DNA of 64,000 nucleotides from Bradyrhizobium australiense (GCF_013114825.1 NZ_JAAVLX010000010.1:186001-250000), one strand, 5' to 3'; counted from the first letter of the stretch, positions 1-8,870 are shown. Notes: generated by a model from the letters alone, not told the origin. Made by a program: numbers and translations.

Positions 1-1
1 A

Positions 2-460
2 AAAGTGCAGGAGCTCATCGATGCGTTCGAGAACGCCGAGGGCCGCCGGCCCCGCATCCTCGTCGCCAAGATCGGCCAGGACGGCCATGACCGCGGCCAG
101 AAGGTGATCGCTTCCGCCTTCGCCGATGTCGGCTTCGACGTCGATATCGGGCCGCTGTTCGCCACCGCCGACGAGGCGGCGCGGCAGGCGGTGGAGAACG
201 ACGTCCATATCCTTGGCGTATCGTCACTGGCGGCCGCCCACCTCACCGCGGTGCCGGAATTGAAGGCCGCGCTGAAAAAGCACGGCCGTGAGGACATCAT
301 GATCATCATCGGCGGCGTGGTGCCGCCGCAGGATTATGACGCGCTCTATGCGGCCGGTGCGGAGGCAATCTTCCCGCCCGGCACCGTGATCTCCGACGCC
401 GCCGAAGAGCTGATCCACAAGCTAAACGCCCGGCTCGGCCACAGCGAGGCGGCGGAGTAG
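2..460 (+). CDS. scpA: Methylmalonyl-CoA mutase, C-terminal cobalamin-binding domain (5' part outside window)
   Basis: The reading frame is open to the left edge, so this is only the last ~150 residues of a larger protein. It shows the cobalamin-domain signature: DGHDRG (the DxHxxG motif that places the lower-ligand histidine), then an SxL segment (VSSLAAAH) and a GG segment (IIGGVVPPQD). This is the B12-binding domain at the end of methylmalonyl-CoA mutase, which interconverts methylmalonyl-CoA and succinyl-CoA in propionate breakdown. The mutase chaperone gene meaB lies 4.6 kb downstream on the same strand, which supports methylmalonyl-CoA mutase over other B12 mutases. A related acyl-CoA mutase cannot be ruled out from the tail alone. 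Confidence 0.93.
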   Translation, partial: KVQELIDAFENAEGRRPRILVAKIGQDGHDRGQKVIASAFADVGFDVDIGPLFATADEAARQAVENDVHILGVSSLAAAHLTAVPELKAALKKHGREDIMIIIGGVVPPQDYDALYAAGAEAIFPPGTVISDAAEELIHKLNARLGHSEAAE

Positions 461-491
461 ATCTTCGTCTGGCGTAGCTTCTTCCAAAGGA

Positions 492-1292
492 TTGCTTTTG
501 CGCGGCATTGCCTTTCTCACGCTCACCCGGACAATCGGTTTGGCGAGCGCCCTCGCGTGCATTGCGCTGGGCATGGCATTCGCCGGCGAGCCTAAGCCGG
601 ATTTCTCCATCAAGACCAAATGGCTCGAAGCCAGCATCTTCCTCGACGCGAAGATCAAGACCGACCCGGCACTGGCGGCAAACTGCCTGGCCGAGGGCAA
701 GGCCTGGGCTGCCAAGAACCGCGCCGACGCCGACAAGGAACGCAAGCAGGACCCGGACTTATTCCGCAACCCGTGGTCCTATGAACGGAAATATGAGACG
801 CGCTCGGTGATCGATGGACGTTATGTCAGCATCATCAGGGCCGACTATGAATATACGGGCGGCGCGCACCCCAACAGTGCGTCCGACACCATCCTGTGGG
901 ACAAGTCCGCGGGCAAACGCATCAGCATCCGTCCGTTCTTTACCGAAACCGCCGACAACGGCCCGACGCTGAAAGCGATGCGGCAAGGCGTCATTGCCTC
1001 TCTCACAGCCGAGAAAAAGAAGCGCGGCGCGGAAGGCAGTGACACCAGCGCCATTGAAGCCATCGAGCCAAAGCTTCTCAAGATCGGGCCGGTCGCGCTC
1101 GCGCCATCGACCGAGAAAGGCAAGAGCTCCGGCCTGAACTTTTACTACGCACCTTACGCGGTCGGCTCCTACGCCGAAGGCGAGTACGTCGCCTTCGTGC
1201 CGTGGGAGGCGTTGCAGCCGTATCTGACGCCGGAGGGCACCAGAATTTTCGGCGGGGCGCGACCGAAGGAATATGAAGACCGCCCGCAATGA
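492..1292 (+). CDS. Secreted DUF3298 (RsiV-like) domain protein
   Basis: This is a 266-residue protein with a hydrophobic N-terminal segment (about residues 5-31, ending near AFAGEP) that looks like a signal peptide, so it probably acts in the periplasm. The body has the pattern of DUF4163/DUF3298 proteins: a Y-rich strand with GGAHPN (about residue 122), then an acidic stretch on the peptide backbone and a C-terminal VAFVPWEAL segment. In Bacillus RsiV and PdaC this fold binds lysozyme or cell-wall sugars, but the role here is not known. The start is uncertain; the leftmost candidate is a TTG, with in-frame alternatives a few codons on. It stands alone between the mutase end and a convergent SRPBCC gene. 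Confidence 0.75.
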   Translation: MLLRGIAFLTLTRTIGLASALACIALGMAFAGEPKPDFSIKTKWLEASIFLDAKIKTDPALAANCLAEGKAWAAKNRADADKERKQDPDLFRNPWSYERKYETRSVIDGRYVSIIRADYEYTGGAHPNSASDTILWDKSAGKRISIRPFFTETADNGPTLKAMRQGVIASLTAEKKKRGAEGSDTSAIEAIEPKLLKIGPVALAPSTEKGKSSGLNFYYAPYAVGSYAEGEYVAFVPWEALQPYLTPEGTRIFGGARPKEYEDRPQ

Positions 1293-1299
1293 CCGGGCA

Positions 1300-1770
1300 T
1301 CAACCAGCAAGGCGGTCGAGCGACCGTTCGAGCGAGTGCGTCCAATCCGGAATCCATGACTGGAACAGTGCGTGCCAGCGATCCGCGTCATGCGGGGCGG
1401 TGTCGAGCTTCACGGACCATTCGATGAAGGTCCGGTTGCCCTCGACGACCGGCAGCAGGTGCATCGTCCCCTCGTAGCGCGTCGGTGCGGTTGGCTCGGG
1501 CGAGAGCCCGGCAGGAAACGGCAGCGGCTCGATGCCTGCATAGGTCAGCGAGTGCCCTTCGTCCGAGTGGCCGGCGAGGCGCTGCCTGATCCAGTTGCCG
1601 AGATAGCAGAAGCGCCTGACGGCACCGACTTCGTCGCCACCCTTGTTGTCCTCGATCACGCTTTCACTCACCCCGTCGATATAGGCCGGATAGTTGTTGA
1701 AATCCCGGATCAGGGCCCACACGGTTTCTAGGGGATGGTTCAGCACGGTGCTGTAATAGGCTGTCGTCAT
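1300..1770 (-). CDS. SRPBCC family protein (polyketide cyclase / START-like fold)
   Basis: This is a 156-residue soluble protein beginning MTTAYYSTVLNHP. The N-terminal strand followed by PLETVWALIRDFNNYPAYIDG is the typical opening of SRPBCC (Bet v 1-like) hydrophobic-ligand proteins, and the C-terminal long helix (WHALFQSWIPDWTHSLERSL) completes the fold. The ATG at 1770 is preceded by GGAGAGAACC, a good ribosome-binding site, so the longer upstream frame is not needed. The ligand is unknown. The 3' end is close to that of the DUF3298 gene (convergent, 7 bases apart). Confidence 0.8.
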   Translation of the reverse strand: MTTAYYSTVLNHPLETVWALIRDFNNYPAYIDGVSESVIEDNKGGDEVGAVRRFCYLGNWIRQRLAGHSDEGHSLTYAGIEPLPFPAGLSPEPTAPTRYEGTMHLLPVVEGNRTFIEWSVKLDTAPHDADRWHALFQSWIPDWTHSLERSLDRLAG

Positions 1771-1984
1771 GGTTCTCTCCGCAATCGCGGCGCGATGACT
1801 GGGCCGCACATCGATACCTATTTCGGGTCGCCCGGCCGCCGCCACCCGATTTCCGGATGCTGTGCGTTGCTCACCGGTGATGAAACCGCTTCGCTACCAA
1901 TGCCTTGCGAGTGGAGCGCAAAGCCGCCTACAATGCGGACATTACAAGAGCGCCTGCCCTCACGGCGCCGCAGGGAGGATCACC

Positions 1985-2980
1985 ATGTCCAAAAAGATTA
2001 CCCGCCGCGCATTCGCGGCTTCATCCGCTGCTGCGGCGGCCGTCGTTGGCTTTGGCTTCAAGCCGGCGGTGGCGCAGGCCTACCCGGCTCGTCCCGTGAC
2101 CGTGATCGTGCCCTGGGGCGCCGGCGGCGGCACCGACGCGACCGCGCGCATTGTCGCGGCGCTGTTGGAGAAGGATCTCGGCCAGCCCTTTAACGTGGTC
2201 AACCGCACCGGCGGCTCCGGCGTGGTCGGCCATTCCGCGATCGCGACCGCACAGCCCGATGGCTACACCATTGGCATGCTGACGGTGGAAATCTCGATGA
2301 TGCACTGGCAGGGGCTCACCGAATTGGGGCCGAAGAGTTACACGCCGCTGGCGCTGATGAACGAGGACCCGCCCGGCATCCAGGTCAGTTCCACCTCGCC
2401 TTATAAGACGGTGAAAGAGCTGGCGGATGCGATCAAGGCCGCCCCCGCCGGCAAGTTCAAGGCCTCCGGCACCGGCCAAGGCGGGATCTGGCATCTCGCG
2501 CTGGTCGGCTGGATGCAGGCGATGGGACTTGCCCCCAATCACGTTGCGTGGGTGCCGTCGAACGGCGCCGCGCCTGCGATGCAGGATCTTGCGGCCGGCG
2601 GTCTCGACCTCACCACCTGCTCGGTGCCGGAGGCACGCGCCATCATCGAAGCTGGCAAGGCGCGCAGCCTTGCGCTGATGGCCTCGGCGCGCAACCCTGC
2701 CTTCCCCGACGTGCCGACGCTGAAGGAGGCGATGGGCATTGACTATTCGACCGGCGCCTGGCGCGGCATTGCCGGTCCCAAGGGCATGCCCGCCGACGTC
2801 GCGACCAAGCTCACCGCATCGCTGAAGAAGGTTTTCGACTCCAAGGAGTTCAAGGAATTCATGAATAATCGCGGCTTCGGCACCGTCTGGGGTGATGCGT
2901 CCGAATTCGCCGCTTTCATGGACAAGGGCGACGCCCAGATGGGCGTGGCGATGAAAGCCGCCGGCCTCTCGAAGGCCTGA
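1985..2980 (+). CDS. Tripartite tricarboxylate transporter substrate-binding protein (Bug/TctC family)
   Basis: This 331-residue periplasmic binding protein captures carboxylate ligands for the downstream TctAB membrane pair. The N-terminus MSKKITRRAFAASS is a Tat-like or long Sec signal ending near AVAQA. The mature start AYPARPVTVIVPWGAGGGTDATAR is the Bug-family signature that lines the ligand pocket, and GTGQGGIWH and WVPSNGAAPA follow the usual Bug pattern. The ATG at 1985 has GGGAGG upstream. It leads a tight operon with TctB (39 bases on) and TctA. Position between methylmalonyl-CoA mutase and meaB hints at a dicarboxylate or branched-acid ligand, which is inference. Confidence 0.93.
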   Translation: MSKKITRRAFAASSAAAAAVVGFGFKPAVAQAYPARPVTVIVPWGAGGGTDATARIVAALLEKDLGQPFNVVNRTGGSGVVGHSAIATAQPDGYTIGMLTVEISMMHWQGLTELGPKSYTPLALMNEDPPGIQVSSTSPYKTVKELADAIKAAPAGKFKASGTGQGGIWHLALVGWMQAMGLAPNHVAWVPSNGAAPAMQDLAAGGLDLTTCSVPEARAIIEAGKARSLALMASARNPAFPDVPTLKEAMGIDYSTGAWRGIAGPKGMPADVATKLTASLKKVFDSKEFKEFMNNRGFGTVWGDASEFAAFMDKGDAQMGVAMKAAGLSKA

Positions 2981-3019
2981 TCTTAATCGGCTGACATCGC
3001 CCGAACTCGGAGCCTGTCC

Positions 3020-3505
3020 ATGCGTCTACCCGATCGCGTCACGGGACTGTTTCTCGTTGGCCTCGGGGCGGCTGCCGCCTATGGCGGCTGGCAATTGCCG
3101 CCGGTGCCCGGCCAGCCGGTCGGGCCCAATGTCTTTCCGCTGGTGATCGGAACGGGCCTCGCTCTGTGCGGGCTCGCGATCGCGTTCGGGATCGGCCACA
3201 GTTTTGAAGAGGAAGAAGAACTGATTCCGGTCGAGGGTGGCCAGCCGCAGCCCCCGACCGGAAAACTTTATGGCCTGCGCGCTTTGCTTCCGCCTGCGCT
3301 GCTGCTGTTCTACGTAGGGGTCGCCGACCGGCTTGGCTTCATCATCACGGCAGCGTTGATCGTGTTCGTTACGTCGACCGCGCTCGGCGCCCGCTGGAAG
3401 TTGTCGTTGCCGCTCGCTCTGTTGGCGCCGATCAGCGTCCATCTGATTTTCTCGAAATTGCTGCGCGTGCCCTTGCCGGCCGGGCTGCTGCCGATGCCCT
3501 GGTGA
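3020..3505 (+). CDS. tctB: Tripartite tricarboxylate transporter small membrane subunit TctB
   Basis: This 161-residue integral membrane protein has about four hydrophobic segments (around residues 8-28, 33-55, 90-130 and 132-150), which is the normal size and topology for TctB. The sequence GPNVFPLVIGTGLALCGLAIA in the first half resembles the PRxxP/FP region of TctB proteins. It sits between the binding protein and TctA, separated from TctA by only 3 bases, so the three are almost certainly co-transcribed and form one secondary transporter in the inner membrane. Confidence 0.88.
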   Translation: MRLPDRVTGLFLVGLGAAAAYGGWQLPPVPGQPVGPNVFPLVIGTGLALCGLAIAFGIGHSFEEEEELIPVEGGQPQPPTGKLYGLRALLPPALLLFYVGVADRLGFIITAALIVFVTSTALGARWKLSLPLALLAPISVHLIFSKLLRVPLPAGLLPMPW

Positions 3506-3508
3506 TCG

Positions 3509-5020
3509 ATGCTCAACACCCTGATCGAAGCCTTCGCGCTCATTTCTACTTGGGAAGTCATCGTCTCGATGCTAGCGGCGTCGATCTATGGCCTTGTCAT
3601 CGGCTCGCTGCCCGGACTATCCGCGACCATGGCGACCGCGCTGCTGGTCCCGGTCACCTTCTACCTGTCGCCGATCGCCGCGATCGCCACCATCGTGGCA
3701 GCATCCTCGATGGCGATCTTCTCCGGTGACATTCCGGGCGCCCTGCTGCGCATCCCCGGCACGCCTGCCTCGGCGGCGTACGCGGACGAAGCCTATGCCA
3801 TGACGCGCAAGGGCGAGGCCGAACTCGCGCTCGGCGCCGGCGTCTGGTTCTCCGCAGTCGGCGGCATCGCGGGCACGCTCTCGCTGATGATCCTGGCGCC
3901 GCCGCTTGCCGAGATCGCGCTGTCGTTCTCGACCTTCGAATATTTCTGGCTGGCGCTGCTCGGGTTGATGTGCGCCACGCTGGTCGCGCGCTCCTCGCCG
4001 GTGAAGGCGATCGCCGGCATGTTCATCGGCCTGCTGGTTTCCTGCATCGGCATCGAGAACCCCGGCGGCGTCCCCCGCTTCACGTTCGGCATCACCGACC
4101 TGTTCGGCGGCATCGAGCCGATCCCGGCGCTGGTCGGCGTCTTTGCCGTCGCGCAGGTGATGCGCGCGATGCTGACGCCGGAGCCGCCGCCGATCCCGCG
4201 GCGCAAATTCGGGAGCATCATGGCGGGCCAGTGGCGGCTGACCAAAAAATATCACTGGCAGATGACGCGCGGGAACATCATCGGCATCATCATCGGTGTG
4301 CTGCCGGGCGCTGGCGCCGACATGGCCGCCTGGGTCAGCTACGCCATGTCAAAACGCTTCTCGAAGGAGCCGCAGAAGTTCGGAACCGGCCATGTCGAGG
4401 GCTTAGTCGAGGCCGGCGCCAGCAACAACGCCAGCATCGCTTCAGGCTGGGTGCCCTCGCTGCTGTTCGGCATTCCCGGCGATACCATCGCAGCCATCGC
4501 CATCGGCGTGCTCTACATGAAGGGGCTGAACCCCGGCCCGACGCTGTTCACCGAAAAAGCGTCGAGCATGTATGCGATCTACCTGATGTTCATCATCGCC
4601 AACATCATCATGATCCCGTTCGGCATCGTCATGATCCGGCTTGCAAGCTACGTGCTGCGCGCGCCGCGTTCCACCGTCATGCCTGTGATCATGCTGTGCT
4701 GCGCGGTCGGTTCCTTCGCGATCGGCAACAACATGTTCGGCGTTGTCACCGTCGCGACCTTCGGGGTCATCGGCTATGTCATGGAGGAAAACGGCTATCC
4801 GGTCGCCGCGATGGTGCTCGGCATCGTCATGGGCACCATGATCGAGCAGAGTTTTGTGACCTCGCTGATCAAATCCGATGCCAGCGTGTTGCCGTTCTTC
4901 GAGCGGCCGATCGCAGCGATCCTCGCCGCCATGGCGATCGGCGCGCTGATCTGGCCGGTGCTGGTCTGGGTATGGCGGAAGCTCAAACGCGCGCCCGTCC
5001 CCGCCACGTCGGCGCGCTGA
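3509..5020 (+). CDS. tctA: Tripartite tricarboxylate transporter large permease TctA
   Basis: This 503-residue, roughly 12-segment inner-membrane permease is the main transport subunit of the family. Recognisable TctA features are IGSLPGLSATMATALLVPVT near residue 30, the GDIPGALLRIPGTPASAA region near 75, and a second repeat-like GVLPGAGADMAAWVSYAMSK near 265; the two glycine/proline-rich segments match the inverted repeat seen in the family. Length is normal. It is the last gene of the transporter operon; meaB starts 53 bases downstream, so read-through into meaB is possible. Confidence 0.95.
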   Translation: MLNTLIEAFALISTWEVIVSMLAASIYGLVIGSLPGLSATMATALLVPVTFYLSPIAAIATIVAASSMAIFSGDIPGALLRIPGTPASAAYADEAYAMTRKGEAELALGAGVWFSAVGGIAGTLSLMILAPPLAEIALSFSTFEYFWLALLGLMCATLVARSSPVKAIAGMFIGLLVSCIGIENPGGVPRFTFGITDLFGGIEPIPALVGVFAVAQVMRAMLTPEPPPIPRRKFGSIMAGQWRLTKKYHWQMTRGNIIGIIIGVLPGAGADMAAWVSYAMSKRFSKEPQKFGTGHVEGLVEAGASNNASIASGWVPSLLFGIPGDTIAAIAIGVLYMKGLNPGPTLFTEKASSMYAIYLMFIIANIIMIPFGIVMIRLASYVLRAPRSTVMPVIMLCCAVGSFAIGNNMFGVVTVATFGVIGYVMEENGYPVAAMVLGIVMGTMIEQSFVTSLIKSDASVLPFFERPIAAILAAMAIGALIWPVLVWVWRKLKRAPVPATSAR

Positions 5021-5073
5021 AGGACTGCGCGGGGCCCCCTCGCCTGCATGGCGCGGGCGTTGTAAACCAAGCC

Positions 5074-6066
5074 ATGACCCTGCCGAAAAATCCTTCCCCC
5101 GACGTCGGGAAACTCGCCAAAGAACTCCGCTCCGGCCACCGCGCGGCGCTGGCGCGTGCGATCACCCTGATCGAGAGCCGGCGTGCCGATCATCAGGCCG
5201 CGGCGCGCGATCTGGTGCAGGCGCTGTTGCCCGACACGGGTAAGGCGGTGCGCGTCGGCATTACCGGCTCGCCTGGCGTCGGCAAATCCACCACGATTGA
5301 TGCGCTCGGCATGTTCCTGATCGACCGCGGCCATAAGGTCGCGGTGCTCGCGGTCGATCCCTCCTCGGCGCGCACCGGCGGCTCGATCCTCGGCGACAAG
5401 ACACGGATGGCGCGGCTGGCGAATTCCGACGCCGCCTTCGTCCGGCCCTCGCCGTCTTCAGGCACGCTCGGCGGGGTCGCGGCAAAGACCCGTGAGGCAA
5501 TGCTGCTGTGCGAGGCGGCCGGCTTCGACGTGGTGCTGGTGGAGACTGTAGGGATTGGCCAGTCCGAGACCGCCGTCTCCGACATGACCGACTCCTTTCT
5601 GGCGCTGATGCTGCCCGGCGCCGGCGATGAATTGCAGGGCATCAAGAAGGGGCTGGTCGAACTCGCCGACATGATCGCGATCAACAAGGCCGACGGCGAC
5701 AACGTCAAGCGCGCCAATCTGGCGGCGGCCGAGTATCGCTCGGCGCTGCATATTTTGAGCCCGCGCTCCGAACATTGGCATCCGCCGGTCGTGACCTATT
5801 CGGCGCTGACCGGCACCGGCATGGACACGCTGTGGCAGAAGATTTTGGATCACCGCACCGCCATGAATGCCTCGGGCGAGTTCGCTGCGCGGCGGCGCGA
5901 GCAGCAGGTGAAATGGATGTGGTCGATGCTGGAGCAGTGGATGATGGCGCGGCTCCGCTCCGATGCCGCGATCCGCGCCAAGGTAAGCAAGACCGAGATC
6001 GATGTCGCCGACGGCCGCATCACGCCCGCGGTCGCCGCCGAACAGATCGCGGAGTGGCTGCGGTGA
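5074..6066 (+). CDS. meaB: Methylmalonyl-CoA mutase chaperone GTPase MeaB (ArgK family)
   Basis: This 330-residue G3E-family GTPase protects and reloads methylmalonyl-CoA mutase with intact cobalamin. Visible motifs are the Walker A GITGSPGVGKST (about residues 62-73), the following DPSSARTGGSILGDKTRM switch region, VETVGIGQSE, and the NKAD guanine-specificity motif (INKADGDN). The ATG at 5074 gives the usual family length; the open frame extends upstream only because it overlaps tctA in another frame. Its presence downstream of the mutase gene supports the pathway assignment. The stop overlaps the start of pcp by 4 bases, so the two are translationally coupled. Confidence 0.95.
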   Translation: MTLPKNPSPDVGKLAKELRSGHRAALARAITLIESRRADHQAAARDLVQALLPDTGKAVRVGITGSPGVGKSTTIDALGMFLIDRGHKVAVLAVDPSSARTGGSILGDKTRMARLANSDAAFVRPSPSSGTLGGVAAKTREAMLLCEAAGFDVVLVETVGIGQSETAVSDMTDSFLALMLPGAGDELQGIKKGLVELADMIAINKADGDNVKRANLAAAEYRSALHILSPRSEHWHPPVVTYSALTGTGMDTLWQKILDHRTAMNASGEFAARRREQQVKWMWSMLEQWMMARLRSDAAIRAKVSKTEIDVADGRITPAVAAEQIAEWLR

Positions 6067-6707
6067 GCGAAAAGCTTCGCATTCTCATCACCGGCTTCGG
6101 TCCGTTCCCCGGCGTGCCCTACAATCCGACGGAGCCACTGGTGGCGCGGCTGACGCGGCTGCGGCGCCCCGCCTTCGCTGAGGTCGAACTGTCCGGGCAC
6201 ATCTTTCCCGTCACCTACGAGGCGGTCGATCGCGAATTGCCGCTGGCGCTGCAAAAGCACCGGCCGCATGCGCTGTTGATGTTCGGCCTCGCTTCTCGCA
6301 CGTCGTATCTGCGGATCGAGACCCGTGCTCGAAATGCGGTCACCATGCTCTGGCCAGACGCGGCGCAAACCCGCGCTCGCAAAGGATCGATTACTGACGG
6401 CGTCGATGCGCAAAGGTTCGGCCCGCACACGGCCAAATTACTGCGTGCGGCCAATAACACCGGGCTTGATGCCCGCGCCTCGCGCGATGCCGGCAGCTAT
6501 CTCTGCAACTACCTGAGCTGGCGCGCGATCGAGGCCGTGGATGCTGACAATGGCCCTCGCCTCGCCGCCTTCATCCACGTCCCGTCGCTGGCGCGCAGCG
6601 GCGCGTTCAGACGAAAAGGCTTTCCGCGGATCACGTTGGAAGAGCTGGTCGATGCCGGCGAAGCGATGCTGCTGGAAATGGCGCGGCTGGCAAGACGAGC
6701 TTCCTAA
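6063..6707 (+). CDS. pcp: Pyrrolidone-carboxylate peptidase (pyroglutamyl-peptidase I, C15)
   Basis: This 214-residue cytosolic cysteine peptidase removes N-terminal pyroglutamate from peptides. It opens with ILITGFGPFPGVPYNPTEPL, which is diagnostic for the family. The catalytic glutamate region is YLRIETRARN, the nucleophile Cys lies in AGSYLCNYLSW, and the catalytic His in AAFIHVPSL. The start is a GTG at 6063 overlapping the meaB stop (GTGA), which gives the expected N-terminus MSEKLRILITGFG. The functional link to meaB is unclear; it may simply share the transcript. Confidence 0.92.
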   Translation: MSEKLRILITGFGPFPGVPYNPTEPLVARLTRLRRPAFAEVELSGHIFPVTYEAVDRELPLALQKHRPHALLMFGLASRTSYLRIETRARNAVTMLWPDAAQTRARKGSITDGVDAQRFGPHTAKLLRAANNTGLDARASRDAGSYLCNYLSWRAIEAVDADNGPRLAAFIHVPSLARSGAFRRKGFPRITLEELVDAGEAMLLEMARLARRAS

Positions 6708-6711
6708 ATCG

Positions 6712-6794
6712 GAGGGTGGGCAAAGCGCAGCGTGCCCACCCTTATTCCCGCGGATCCAATGGTGGGCACGGCGCAAGCGCGCCTTTGCCACCTA
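6712..6794. repeat. Short inverted-repeat element (GTGGGCAAAGCGC family), copy 1
   Basis: The element begins 4 bases after the pcp stop. Its outer parts GGTGGGCAAAGCGC and the reverse-oriented GCGCGCCTTTGCCACC are inverted, and inside are GTGCCCACC and GGTGGGCAC. A second copy with the same modules lies at 38676-38764. Such intergenic palindromic elements are common in Bradyrhizobium genomes; the RNA form could fold into a long hairpin and end the meaB-pcp transcript. Confidence 0.75.
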
Positions 6795-6935
6795 CGGATT
6801 TCGGGCGCACCCAACATTAACCCTACCCCCAACAATAGCCGCCTCTTTTCCCGGTCTTCACGATGCTGCGCGGCATTTTCGCGATACCTATGAAACGCGA
6901 ATGCCACGACCTGCATTGCGCGAGGGTCATGAACC

Positions 6936-8306
6936 ATGCATGTCAGCCGCCGCCATCTCATTGGAACGTCTGCCGCCGGTGTCGCCGGCGCGCTCGCCAT
7001 GTCACCCGACGCCGCACGTGCAGCGCCCCTGACCTCGTCTCTCGGCCGCGACGTCACGCAATATGGCGTCCGCCCCGGCAGCCCCGACGATCAGACCGCG
7101 AAACTGCAACGCGCGATCGACGAGGCTGCGCGCGCGCAGGTGCCGCTGGCGTTGCCGCCGGGCGTCTATCGCACCGGCCTGCTGCGGCTTTCGAACGGCA
7201 CGCAACTGATCGGCGTGCGTGGCGCGACCAAACTCATCTTCAGCGGCGGCGCCTCGATGCTGCAGGGCGAAGCCGCCAACAGCATCGGCCTGTCGGGCAT
7301 CACGCTCGATGGCAGCAGCATTCCACTGCCGGAGCGCCGCGGGCTCGTGCATTGCCTCGGCGGTCGCGACATCCGCATCGCCGAATGCGCAATATCAGAC
7401 AGCGGCGGCAACGGCATCTGGCTCGAGCAGGTCTCGGGCGACATTTCCGGCAATATCTTCACGAAAATCGCGACCACCGCGGTTGTATCCTTCGACGCGC
7501 TCGGCCTGATCGTCTCGCGCAACACCATCACCGGTACCAATGACAACGGCATCGAGATTCTCCGCACTGCGATTGGCGATGACGGCACGCTGGTTCTCGA
7601 CAATCGTATCGAGGACATCAAGGCCGGCCCCGGCGGCTCCGGGCAGTATGGCAATGCCATCAACGCCTTCCGCGCCGGCAATGTGATCGTGCGCGGCAAC
7701 CGCATCAAGAATTGTGACTATTCAGCCGTGCGCGGCAATTCGGCGTCGAATATTCACATCACGGGCAACAGCGTCAGCAATGTCCGGGAGGTCGCGCTCT
7801 ATTCGGAATTCGCGTTCGAAGGCGCCGTCATCGCCAACAACACAGTGGATGGCGCCGCCGTCGGCGTCTCCGTCTGCAATTTCAACGAGGGCGGACGCAT
7901 TGCGGTCGTCCAGGGCAACATCATCCGCAATCTGTTGCCGAAGCGGCCGATCGGTACCGCGCCGGATGACGACGCCGGGATCGGCATCTATGTCGAGGCG
8001 GATTCGACTGTCACAGGCAATGTGGTCGAAAACGCGCCGTCGTTCGGCATCATCGCCGGCTGGGGCAAATATCTCCGCGACGTCGCGATATCAGGCAACG
8101 TGATCCGCAACGCCTTCGTCGGCATCGGCGTATCGGTGCTGCCAGGCGCCGGCACGGCGCTGGTCAACAACAACATGATTTCGGAAACCCCGCGCGGCGC
8201 CGTGGTCGGGCTCGATCATGCCCGCACCATCACGACCGATCTGTCAGCCGACGGCGCCCAGCGCTATGCGCAGGTGGTGGTCGGAGGCAATGCGGTGCGG
8301 CGCTAG
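6936..8306 (+). CDS. Tat-exported right-handed beta-helix repeat protein (TIGR03808-like)
   Basis: This 456-residue protein has a twin-arginine signal (MHVSRRHLIGTSAAG, cleavage near AARAAP). The mature part begins DVTQYGVRPGSPDDQTAKLQ, as in pectate-lyase-like proteins, and then runs as many parallel-beta-helix turns of the NTITG/GNIIRN/GNVIRN type spaced about 22 residues apart. I recognise it as the family described as a twin-arginine translocated repetitive protein of Bradyrhizobium and Rhodopseudomonas (TIGR03808). No enzyme activity is known. The convergent downstream gene looks like the TIGR03809 partner, which supports the assignment. Confidence 0.82.
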   Translation: MHVSRRHLIGTSAAGVAGALAMSPDAARAAPLTSSLGRDVTQYGVRPGSPDDQTAKLQRAIDEAARAQVPLALPPGVYRTGLLRLSNGTQLIGVRGATKLIFSGGASMLQGEAANSIGLSGITLDGSSIPLPERRGLVHCLGGRDIRIAECAISDSGGNGIWLEQVSGDISGNIFTKIATTAVVSFDALGLIVSRNTITGTNDNGIEILRTAIGDDGTLVLDNRIEDIKAGPGGSGQYGNAINAFRAGNVIVRGNRIKNCDYSAVRGNSASNIHITGNSVSNVREVALYSEFAFEGAVIANNTVDGAAVGVSVCNFNEGGRIAVVQGNIIRNLLPKRPIGTAPDDDAGIGIYVEADSTVTGNVVENAPSFGIIAGWGKYLRDVAISGNVIRNAFVGIGVSVLPGAGTALVNNNMISETPRGAVVGLDHARTITTDLSADGAQRYAQVVVGGNAVRR

Positions 8307-8324
8307 TTTGCCCTGCTCGTCCGC

Positions 8325-8870
8325 CTACAGCGCGTTGCGCAGCAGTGGATAGCGATTCTTCATTGCGTCGAGATCGAGTGCGGGCACCGGCATTTCGTCG
8401 AGCGCCGGCGCGTCGACCACCGACGGCGCCTCGTCCGCGACGGCGAGTTGGCTTTCGAGTGCGACCAGAACATCAGCGGGAACTTCGCGCGGCGGCGCGG
8501 CCGCAATCGGCGGTGGCGCGGCGACAATCGGTGCCGATTGCAGTTGCGGCTGAAGGTGTACAACCGGCGGACGATAGCCCTCATCGCGCGGCAGCGGCGT
8601 CAGCAGCAGTGGCGTCGTTCGACGGCGGCCAAGCCAAGCCATGTCGATCGTCGTGTTGTCCAGCGAGGCTTCGCGGCTCAACAGGTCACGCCAGGTTGCG
8701 ACGGCGGCCTTTGCTTCCTGAATATTTTCGAGGAATTCGCGTTCGGTGTGAAAGCGCCGCCAGCGCCCGGTCTCGAACAGTTCAGTGAGATATTCCAGCC
8801 GTTGCTCGGCAAGGCTGCACCAGCGCGCAACGATGTTGCGGCCACGTGCCACGTCTGCATGTTGTGCCAT
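8325..8870 (-). CDS. Conserved hypothetical protein (TIGR03809-like)
   Basis: This 181-residue soluble protein has no signal peptide or membrane segment. The N-terminal half (about residues 1-80) is helical and charged (VARWCSLAEQRLEYLTELFE, then RRFHTEREFLENIQEAK); the second half is rich in proline and alanine (APPPIAAAPP) and ends MKNRYPLLRNAL. I recall such a protein (TIGR03809) encoded beside the beta-helix family in Bradyrhizobium relatives, convergent as here. Function unknown; the assignment rests on context and memory of the family rather than a motif. Confidence 0.65.
   Translation of the reverse strand: MAQHADVARGRNIVARWCSLAEQRLEYLTELFETGRWRRFHTEREFLENIQEAKAAVATWRDLLSREASLDNTTIDMAWLGRRRTTPLLLTPLPRDEGYRPPVVHLQPQLQSAPIVAAPPPIAAAPPREVPADVLVALESQLAVADEAPSVVDAPALDEMPVPALDLDAMKNRYPLLRNAL

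Noticed and set aside
1..1000. Cobalamin riboswitch near the B12-dependent mutase
   Set aside because: The mutase 5' region is outside the window, and no B12-box-like sequence was seen near meaB or the transporter.
3970..5073. Long plus-strand open frame that joins the front of meaB
   Set aside because: This part overlaps tctA in another frame, and its composition (runs of R, H, D) is that of a shadow frame. MeaB begins at 5074 by family comparison.
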